Of a stretch of 64,000 nucleotides of DNA, positions 56,798 through 64,000 are shown in pieces (the stretch's first letter is position 1; the number at the start of each line of letters is the position of its first letter). A program made the translations under genes and the position numbers. The notes beneath the pieces were generated by a model that saw nothing but the letters and a program-made list of their open reading frames with translations, was not told the DNA's origin and did no database searches. Origin of the DNA: Armatimonadota bacterium (GTDB lineage: Bacteria > Armatimonadota > Fervidibacteria > Fervidibacterales > Thermosaccharophagaceae); the NCBI GenBank assembly GCA_025062195.1, contig JANXAS010000007.1, forward strand, positions 1-64,000, given 5' to 3'.

Positions 56798-59131
56798 CTA
56801 AGTTGATTTTGGTGCTGGCATCTTAGCTTCTGCTCCGAGCAGCCATCTGAGCAGCATCACAGCGCCGGGCTTATCCAGCGGATGGTTATTATCTCCGCAA
56901 GATGGTGACTGAACGCAAGATGGACAGCCGCCAGCACAAGCGCAACTTTCAATCATCTCTTTTGTCTTCACCATGAGTTCGTCAATGCCCTCAAATGCGG
57001 CTTCGCTGAATCCGGCACCACCAGGATAACCATCGTAGATGAAAATTGCAGCGCATCCGGTCTGCGGATGCAACAGGTATGAAACACCGCCAATGTCCTT
57101 CTCATCGCACATTGCAATTAGTGGCATAAGAGCCACGAGAGCATGCTCGGCTGCATGCAGCGAGCCCGTCAAGTCAAATTCGCAAAGCCTGATGTGAGAT
57201 AGCACTGACTCATCGGGAATGATCCACAGCGCATCCGTCTCATAATCTGACTTTGGCAGGCTAAGCTGCCTGACCTCAATCACCTCATTTGTTCTTAGCC
57301 TCATGCGCTTATAAGCGACGACTTGTTGGATAATTTTCGCCTCCCCAAACCATGCTTTGAAGAACTTGCTATGCTTGCCTTTTATGCGCTTTGTTATTTG
57401 CACATCGGCATGCACGAGCGGAACTGTATACTCGTCACCATAAAACGGCTCAACAATTGCTACACGGCGCTTGATATCAAGTTGCACCACGCGGTATGAT
57501 TCACCGGCGTGAAGGTAAATTGCCCCCTCATGAACGGTTGCGAATGCTCTCGCCTCATCAATTGTTCCGATGAGGGCATTCCCTCTTGAGGCGTCCCGTA
57601 TCTCATATTCGTTCCCGGAGATTGACCTTATGCTTATCTCTTCGTGCGGGCACTTGTCAGAAGCCCAGAAATAAAAAAACCTCACACCGCCAATGTTGGA
57701 TTTGCCTCTGAGCTTCAACAGCATCTCTCCCTCTGACAGCACTTCAAGCATCTCCAAAGCACGCTCTCCAAAGTAGCACAGATCAGCATCGGAGAGCACC
57801 TGTTCGTATGCGGCACAAAGAAGATGCGATGCAAGTATGTATGGGTTGTTCACATTCACGATCGCTTTCTCCACAGGCTGCCCAAAGAGGTATTCGGGAT
57901 GGTTAACAATATACTGGTCAAGCGGGTTGCTTGTGGCTATGAGGATGGCAAGCCCCTCTTTCGTCCTTCCGGCTCTCCCAACTTGCTGCATAGTGCTCGC
58001 TATACTGCCTGGGTAGCCAACAATTACGGCTGCGTCAAGGTGACCGATGTCAATTCCGAGTTCAAGCGCCGTTGTGGCGATGACTGAGAGCAAGCTGCCA
58101 TTGGCTAATTCTCGCTCTATGCGTCTTCTCTCTTCCGGGAGATAGCCGGCACGATATGAAATGACCTTGTCAACCAGCTTCGGATTGTGCTTGGCTAACT
58201 CTTCCCTCACATAGCGTAACAATAGTTCAACAGCGACTCTTGATTGCGCAAAAGCTATTGTCCGTATCCCGCGCTTCATAAGGAAGGCAATTAAGCGCAC
58301 AGCCTCACTCATCGCCCCAACTCTAACATCATTGGACAATGTTGGCGGCTCCCAAAGGATGAAAGTCCTCCCGAAGAACTGACCGGTGTCATCGGAGACG
58401 ACTTCGCACTCAACTCCAAAAAGTGCTTTTGAAAGCTCCTTCGGATTGCCGACAGTGGCTGAAGCGCCAATGAAAATGGGCGATGAACCGTGCAGGTCAC
58501 ACAACCTTCTTAGACGGCGGATGATCAGAGCGACATGCATCCCGAAGATGCCACGGTAAATATGCATCTCATCAAGAACGACGAATTTGAGCTGCCCAAG
58601 GAACCTGCGCCAAAGCCTGTAATTTCGCAGCATGCTAAGGTGGAGCATATCGGGATTGGTGAATACGAGGTTGCACAGTTGGCGAATCCTCTTTCGCTCC
58701 TCATCAGGTGTATCGCCATCGTAAGTGCTTGCCGAGACAAGCCCGCCCAGCCCAAACTCACTCAACTTCCTCAGTTGATCTTGAGCGAGCGCCTTCGTCG
58801 GGAAGATATAAAGTGCAGTTGTCCCCGGCTCCTCAAGCAACTTGCTCAGCACCGGTATGTTGTAACACAGCGTCTTACCGGATGCAGTGCTAGTTACGAT
58901 GACTGTGTGTTTTCCCGAGTTGATTGTATCTATTGCTTTGGCTTGATGCCTGTATAGCCCCTTTATGCCGAGTTTAGTAAGGGCTTCAATTACCCTTCTG
59001 TGTATCTTTGAGGTCGGGTCGCCATACTGCGCATCCTTTGCCGGTTGGAATTCAATATGGCGTATCTGACCGCGATACCAGCTTTGCTTGCATAGTTCGG
59101 CTAACAGCTCCTGCCACAGCGAACTCTTCAT
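56798..59131 (-). CDS. DEAD/DEAH-box helicase with C-terminal DUF1998 (MrfA/YprA-like)
   Basis: GLYRHQAKAIDTINSGKHTVIVTSTASGKTLCYNIPVL...DEMHIY...QVGRAGR...CACAGGCPSCVQSPSCGDNNHPLDK. Start at MKSSLWQELL (4-nt ATGA overlap with tatC). Confidence 0.93.
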   Translation of the reverse strand: MKSSLWQELLAELCKQSWYRGQIRHIEFQPAKDAQYGDPTSKIHRRVIEALTKLGIKGLYRHQAKAIDTINSGKHTVIVTSTASGKTLCYNIPVLSKLLEEPGTTALYIFPTKALAQDQLRKLSEFGLGGLVSASTYDGDTPDEERKRIRQLCNLVFTNPDMLHLSMLRNYRLWRRFLGQLKFVVLDEMHIYRGIFGMHVALIIRRLRRLCDLHGSSPIFIGASATVGNPKELSKALFGVECEVVSDDTGQFFGRTFILWEPPTLSNDVRVGAMSEAVRLIAFLMKRGIRTIAFAQSRVAVELLLRYVREELAKHNPKLVDKVISYRAGYLPEERRRIERELANGSLLSVIATTALELGIDIGHLDAAVIVGYPGSIASTMQQVGRAGRTKEGLAILIATSNPLDQYIVNHPEYLFGQPVEKAIVNVNNPYILASHLLCAAYEQVLSDADLCYFGERALEMLEVLSEGEMLLKLRGKSNIGGVRFFYFWASDKCPHEEISIRSISGNEYEIRDASRGNALIGTIDEARAFATVHEGAIYLHAGESYRVVQLDIKRRVAIVEPFYGDEYTVPLVHADVQITKRIKGKHSKFFKAWFGEAKIIQQVVAYKRMRLRTNEVIEVRQLSLPKSDYETDALWIIPDESVLSHIRLCEFDLTGSLHAAEHALVALMPLIAMCDEKDIGGVSYLLHPQTGCAAIFIYDGYPGGAGFSEAAFEGIDELMVKTKEMIESCACAGGCPSCVQSPSCGDNNHPLDKPGAVMLLRWLLGAEAKMPAPKST

Positions 59132-60057
59132 CTCCGTTCCACCCAGAGCACCAGAATTATGCTGAGCAAGTAGAGGAAGAGTATTGGCGCAGCAAGGAGC
59201 ATCATGTTGAGCGGATCTATTGTTGGGGTGATTATAGCGCTCACCGCAAGTATAGCGATGACGGCGTGACGCCACTTTCTTATTAACGCCCTTGATGTGA
59301 CCAAACCTATCTTAGCAAGCATCATGAACACAAGCGGCATTTGGAATGTGAAGCCCATGGCAAGAGCTATCTTTGCCACCGACCAAACATATAGCCTAAC
59401 GAAGTTGAGCACCAGTGCATCTTTGGGCAGGAAGCGGAGCATGAACAGAGCTGCAATCGGTATGAGGAAATAAGCCGTGATCATGCCCCCGATGAAGAAG
59501 AGTATTGAGGCTGGCAGAAGCATTGCGGCGAACCGCTTCTCATGTGGCAGCAGAGCTGGCCAGACGAACGCGCCGAACTCGTAAAATATCAACGGCGCCA
59601 TAATTGCAATGCCGGCAACAATGGACAGTTGGAGTTTGAAGAGCAGCGGCTCAAATATGGATGTGAACACAAGCGGCATTCCATATTTTTCCATTGCCGG
59701 GCGTATTGGAGAAATGATGATGTCCCATATGCGCTCATATTGCCACCACCCAATAGTGCTTCCGAGCGCTGCATAAATGAAGCAACGAATCAGCCTCTCC
59801 CTCAACTCAGCCAAGTGCTCAACGAATGTCATCTCCTTCATTGGATTAGGTGGTGGACGGCGCTTGCGCCGTTTTCCACCCTTTGTCTGTTGAACCTCAG
59901 CAAGCTCCTCTGTAACCTTTACCGTTTGCTGCCCATTAGCTTCATCTGCGCGAAAGCTTTCCTCTGCAGAGCCAGATGAACCATCACCGCCACCGGTGAA
60001 GTTGTTCACATCGCTGAAACCCTCATATTCACCGCTGCGCTCGTCCGTGTAACTCAT
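59128..60057 (-). CDS. tatC: Sec-independent protein translocase TatC
   Basis: MTFVEHLAELRERLIRCFIYAALGSTIGWW...IMAPLIFYEFGAFVWPALLPHEKRF...SAIITPTIDPLNMMLLAAPILFLYLLSI. Confidence 0.96.
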   Translation of the reverse strand: MSYTDERSGEYEGFSDVNNFTGGGDGSSGSAEESFRADEANGQQTVKVTEELAEVQQTKGGKRRKRRPPPNPMKEMTFVEHLAELRERLIRCFIYAALGSTIGWWQYERIWDIIISPIRPAMEKYGMPLVFTSIFEPLLFKLQLSIVAGIAIMAPLIFYEFGAFVWPALLPHEKRFAAMLLPASILFFIGGMITAYFLIPIAALFMLRFLPKDALVLNFVRLYVWSVAKIALAMGFTFQMPLVFMMLAKIGLVTSRALIRKWRHAVIAILAVSAIITPTIDPLNMMLLAAPILFLYLLSIILVLWVERR

Positions 60058-60080
60058 AGGAACTCACCAACCAAGGTTTC

Positions 60081-61091
60081 TTAACTCTTTGATGGGAAGA
60101 GAAGCTTTTGTATTTCGGGCTTGCTAAAGTTATCCATCGTCACAACTGTTGCTCCGGTGTCAATGCGCTTTGTCTCAATCTTTTCTCCCCTTATTGCCTT
60201 CATCGCCACCTTCACGCCAAGGTAGCCCATCTTAAATGGGTTCTGGACTATCAGAGCCTGTATCGTGCCGGCTTTCAAAGCCTCGATTTCAGTCGGTGAG
60301 GCATCAAATGCCACAAGCTTAACTTTGCCCTTAAGCCCACGCTGCTCAAGCACCCTTGCGCATCCTATTGCACCTGGCTCATTTGCAGCAAATATTCCCT
60401 TTATGTCGGGATGCGCCGTGAGCATATTCTCCGTCACCTGCATTCCTATGGTGGCGTTGCTCTGAGAATAAAGGACGCTGACGAGTTTTATCTTCGGATA
60501 CTTCTTCAAGCCCTCCTTGAAACCCTGCTCACGCTGATTGGATGTGGCAGCACCCTTGATGAACGGTATCAACCCAACCTTGCCCTCATACCCGATGAGC
60601 TTAGCGAGGACATCGGCAGCTGTCCTTGCAGCCTTGATGTTATCGGTGGCGATGAAGCATAGCGAGATGTCTGGATTAAGACCCGAGTCAATGGTTATAA
60701 CTGGTATGCCAACATCCAAAGCTTTTTTAACCGTTGGCACGAGTGCCCTCTCATCACACGCTGCCATAACTATTGCATCAACACGCTGCGTTATGAAGTT
60801 CTCAAGGATTGACTTTTGCACTTCAACTTGAGTCTCATCTGCAGGACCTCTCCATATAACCTCAGCACCTTCCTCCTTTGCAGCCGTCTCGGCGCCCGCC
60901 TTAACGGCGAGCCAGAAATCAAATGCTACTCCCTTCGGCACAACAGCTATCTTGTGTTTCCTTGCGGCTGAACCACCCTTGGTAACCTCAGAGGGCTTGC
61001 GCTCCTTTGCGCATCCCAAAACAGCAATCAGCATTGCGCAAAGCATGGCGCTAACAAGCAGATATGCGATACGCTGATAGATACTGCGCAT
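60081..61091 (-). CDS. Sugar ABC transporter substrate-binding lipoprotein (ribose-type)
   Basis: Lipobox LIAVLGCAKE; IAVVPKGVAFDFWLAVKAGAETAAKEEGAEVIWRGP...GIPVITIDSGL...FAANEPGAIGCARVLEQRG. Confidence 0.92.
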   Translation of the reverse strand: MRSIYQRIAYLLVSAMLCAMLIAVLGCAKERKPSEVTKGGSAARKHKIAVVPKGVAFDFWLAVKAGAETAAKEEGAEVIWRGPADETQVEVQKSILENFITQRVDAIVMAACDERALVPTVKKALDVGIPVITIDSGLNPDISLCFIATDNIKAARTAADVLAKLIGYEGKVGLIPFIKGAATSNQREQGFKEGLKKYPKIKLVSVLYSQSNATIGMQVTENMLTAHPDIKGIFAANEPGAIGCARVLEQRGLKGKVKLVAFDASPTEIEALKAGTIQALIVQNPFKMGYLGVKVAMKAIRGEKIETKRIDTGATVVTMDNFSKPEIQKLLFPSKS

Positions 61092-61196
61092 TCTATATCC
61101 CTCCCATAAAACTGGTGGCGCTGCAGCAGCCTTTATAATGTAATCAGATTGAAGTATATGGCGGATGTGCGCTGTTGAAACGATACATGTCCATCA

Positions 61197-61994
61197 TTAC
61201 TTTGGCGGATACACACTTACACCAACTTCTTCACAGCTTATGACATCCCTACTAAGCCATCTCAACCCCAACCTGCTTAAAGCCAATTTGAGCACAGCAG
61301 TTGCAGCCTCCAAGATGACCCTCCTTGAGAGCTTTGATTTGCCATGCCTTCTATCTTCAAATCTTATCGGGACTTCAACTATGCTTAGCGAATGGGCACG
61401 CGCAAGATATGTGCAAACTGTTAGGAAGCCATATCCCTCAACTTTTGCGAGCCATGGCTTGAGCCTCAACAACCCGCTGCGTGAATAGCACCTAAATCCG
61501 CTTGTGCAATCTCTGACATTTAAGCTGAGCAAAGTTCTGGCGACTAAGTTTGCACCCTTTGAGAGCAACCTCCTCCACAGCGCCCAATTCTCAACTCTCC
61601 CGCCCTCAACATACCTTGAGCCGATCGCCGCATCAGCACCTTCACTTACAACTTTAATAAGTTTCGGGATGACTGATGGCTCATGTGAGAAGTCGGCGTC
61701 CATGTGCACGATTATATCAGCACCATGCATAAGGGCATATCTCAACCCGGCGATAATGGCGGACGCATACCCAAGTTTTCCGGCGCGCAAAATTAGGTGC
61801 ACGCGTTTGTCCCTCTCCTTGAGCGACTTTACAACTTCAGCAGTGCCGTCCGGTGAATTATCGTCAACGACGATAACATGCGCTTGCGGTATAAACTCGT
61901 GTATCTTCCCAATCAATGTGGCTATGTTCTCAGCTTCGTTATATGTCGGGATAACGACCCATATGCTGCTTTCATCCATATCAACCACATCCAA
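61197..61994 (-). CDS. Polyprenol-phosphate mannosyltransferase-like GT2 glycosyltransferase
   Basis: IWVVIPTYNEAENIATLIGKIHEFIPQAHVIVVDDNSPDGTAEVV...HMDADFSHEPSVIPKLI...GSRYVEGG...CTSGFRCYSRSGL. Confidence 0.93.
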   Translation of the reverse strand: MDVVDMDESSIWVVIPTYNEAENIATLIGKIHEFIPQAHVIVVDDNSPDGTAEVVKSLKERDKRVHLILRAGKLGYASAIIAGLRYALMHGADIIVHMDADFSHEPSVIPKLIKVVSEGADAAIGSRYVEGGRVENWALWRRLLSKGANLVARTLLSLNVRDCTSGFRCYSRSGLLRLKPWLAKVEGYGFLTVCTYLARAHSLSIVEVPIRFEDRRHGKSKLSRRVILEAATAVLKLALSRLGLRWLSRDVISCEEVGVSVYPPK

Positions 61995-62142
61995 TGGACA
62001 TCAATTGAGCAACCGTTCGCAAAACTTTCACCTAATAGCATAAAGCGGCTAATGCTTGGCTGCCAGAGAGCCAATTGGCAATGTGGGCATTTAAATTGAA
62101 ATTGGGTCAAAATTACACATGCAAGTGCCACCAGAATAGGTT

Positions 62143-62754
62143 GTGGCGAACAGTAATTCCGCCTTTGGAGGTGCATGGGAAAAAATGGATTTGCCAAACA
62201 GGCTGCAAGGCGAGAGCGAAGGTGATATTTGCGAGGAAATAACCGGTGAGGCTCACGAAGATATGCACCAGCGCCAACCTGAGGGTGGCGAGGAAGGAGC
62301 GGCGGCAATTGATGAGAGCCAAATATCCGAAGTGAGCCCCGTTGAAGCCCAAGTGCAAAAAGAGCATTTGAAGGAACCAGAGGTAGCTCAAACCGAACGC
62401 CCAGAAGGCGAAGTCGCACCGGCACAAGCTGAGCCTGTTTCGCTTGAGGCGCGCACAATGCGCGTTGGCATCGTCATTTACCACAGGCTGACTGGGACTC
62501 GTTACGATTTGATCTGCACAATACGGCATGGCAGCAGAAGGATCACAATTGACGGTGTGCCAATTGAGGAACTCATTGAGCGCAACTATATTGCTCCGAT
62601 TGCATCGCTGCTTGAGCGAATGCGCTCTGAAAGGCTCTCCTTATACGATGTGGACATAACTATCGGCGGTTTGGAGTGGAGCCAACACATTAACCCATTT
62701 GTAATGGGATATGCGCTCTCGGATGCTCTGGCAAACATACTTAGCAGCCTGTGA
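62143..62754 (+). CDS. Hypothetical protein, acidic disordered N-terminus plus small folded domain
   Basis: E/Q-rich first ~110 aa then RVGIVIYHRLTGTRYDLICTIRHGSRRITIDGVPIEELIERNYIAPIASLLERM. Confidence 0.65.
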   Translation: MANSNSAFGGAWEKMDLPNRLQGESEGDICEEITGEAHEDMHQRQPEGGEEGAAAIDESQISEVSPVEAQVQKEHLKEPEVAQTERPEGEVAPAQAEPVSLEARTMRVGIVIYHRLTGTRYDLICTIRHGSRRITIDGVPIEELIERNYIAPIASLLERMRSERLSLYDVDITIGGLEWSQHINPFVMGYALSDALANILSSL

Positions 62755-62774
62755 AGGAGTGGGGTGAGATTATC

Positions 62775-63794
62775 ATGGAGAAAATTGGAGTTGGAGTTAT
62801 AGGTGTTGGCACATTTGGCGAAGTGCATGCCTTAGCCTATTCAGCCCATGCGAGTGTGGAATGCGTTATGGTCTGTGACATTGATGAACAGCGCGCAAGG
62901 AATGCCTGTGAGAAATACGGCTTCAAAGGCTGGACTACAGACTACAGAGAGCTTTTGGCACATGAAAGCATCCATGCCGTATCAATTGCCACGCCGGATT
63001 TTGCCCACCGCCAAATAGCCGTTGATGCAGCTGAAGCAAAGAAGCACATCCTTGTTGAGAAGCCGCTTGCCACATCGGTTGAGGACTGCGAGGCTATAAT
63101 TGAAGCCGCAAACCGCAATGGAGTCACGCTAATGGTTGACTTCCACAACAGGTTTAACCCAGCGTTTGTGCGCCTCAAGGAAGCCATTGATTCGGGCGAA
63201 CTCGGTCAACTGCTGCTCATCGCCACAAGGTTAAATGACACGCTCTTTGTTCCGACAAAGATGCTGTCCTGGGCTGAGAAGTCAACAGTGGCTTGGTTTT
63301 TGGGAAGCCATGTCGTTGACCTTGTTAGGTGGCTGACGGGTGCCGAAGTCAAGCGAGTTTATACAGTTACAAGGAGCATGCTGCTCAAGAGCATCGGGGT
63401 TGACACGCCTGATTTCTTCGTGAGCACGCTTGAGTTTGATAACGGGTGTGTCGCAACAATTGAAAACTGTTGGGTCATCTCTGAGAGGTCACCGAGTGTG
63501 GTTGACTTCAAGTGTGAGGTTGTCGGAACAAGCGGAACAGTCTTCATTGACACGAGCCATCATGGCATGGTGGAGAAATATACCCAATTGGGTGCATCCT
63601 ATCCCGATGTGATTGCAAATGTCAATCTGCACGGAAAGCCAGTTGGCTTCGCCATAGCAAGCATTCACCATTTCGTTGAATGCCTTATAAGAGGCATTCA
63701 GCCGATAGTGAGCGGCTTTGACGGTTTGCAAGCTACGAAAGTCATAGCCGCAATGGAGGAATCGGTCAAATCTCGCGCCCCAATTGAACTATAG
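62775..63794 (+). CDS. Gfo/Idh/MocA family oxidoreductase
   Basis: KIGVGVIGVGTFGEVHALAYSAHASVECVMVCDIDEQRA...HILVEKPLATSVEDCEAIIEAANRNGVTLMVDFHNRFNPAF. ATG at 62775 after GGAGTGGGGTGAG. Confidence 0.94.
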   Translation: MEKIGVGVIGVGTFGEVHALAYSAHASVECVMVCDIDEQRARNACEKYGFKGWTTDYRELLAHESIHAVSIATPDFAHRQIAVDAAEAKKHILVEKPLATSVEDCEAIIEAANRNGVTLMVDFHNRFNPAFVRLKEAIDSGELGQLLLIATRLNDTLFVPTKMLSWAEKSTVAWFLGSHVVDLVRWLTGAEVKRVYTVTRSMLLKSIGVDTPDFFVSTLEFDNGCVATIENCWVISERSPSVVDFKCEVVGTSGTVFIDTSHHGMVEKYTQLGASYPDVIANVNLHGKPVGFAIASIHHFVECLIRGIQPIVSGFDGLQATKVIAAMEESVKSRAPIEL

Positions 63795-64000
63795 GACACC
63801 TCATATCTTAAACCATTAAAGGGTGCGCAGTTAGTCTTTTGGGCGGACAATAGCCTGCTCAAAAATGAGGTTTGTTTCGTGAAGGCGGAGGATAGCTCGC
63901 CTGAAAACTTAAGTTTGTTTTGCAGGTGTGGATGAAGTCCACCCAAATAAAGACAAAAGTTTGGGCAGCACACAGCTATACTCAATTGATATCGTTATCA

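Noticed and set aside
63698-63985. Minus-strand ORF at the right edge
   Set aside because: Overlaps the end of the oxidoreductase and has no recognisable domain or RBS.
1-64000. tRNA or rRNA genes, including tRNA-Sec, and selABD genes
   Set aside because: None recognised by eye in the window; their presence elsewhere in the genome is a key test of the selenocysteine hypothesis.

Overview
64 kb bacterial contig. GC looks moderate, and in-frame TGA, TAA and TAG all serve as ordinary stops. Gene content suggests an uncultured, probably thermophilic, Armatimonadota/Fervidibacterota-like lineage; that placement is low-confidence inference. The left ~11 kb is a minus-strand hydrogenase operon: molybdopterin-type subunit, HydB/AsrA-like Fe-S subunit, HydG/AsrB-like flavin subunit, hydrogenase maturation protease, WD40 protein, two NuoL/HyfB/MrpD-like membrane subunits, and a NuoC-NuoD (HycE/HyfG)-type group 4 [NiFe]-hydrogenase large subunit. 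The main discovery is in the large subunit. The ORF track ends it at 985, but the same frame is open to the window edge apart from two TGA codons three codons apart (987-985 and 978-976). These sit exactly at the two metal-binding cysteines of the L1 motif, so RICGICGFxHS reads as RI-UGA-GI-UGA-GFIHS. Directly downstream is a hairpin with an 8-bp perfect stem (CACAGCAC/GTGCTGTG), a GGU apical loop 17 nt after the second UGA, and a supporting lower stem GGCUU/AAGCU, which matches a bacterial SECIS. This predicts a [NiFeSe]-type hydrogenase with selenocysteine in an N-terminal UxxU motif, while the C-terminal DPCxxC ligands remain cysteine. The rest of the window holds housekeeping and metabolic genes (deoC, trpA, glycerate kinase, gyrA-like, dnaJ, grpE, tatC, archease, csaB-like), a run of secreted carboxypeptidase-regulatory/PEGA proteins with a large outer-membrane-like protein, and a repeat-rich 1.3 kb intergenic region.
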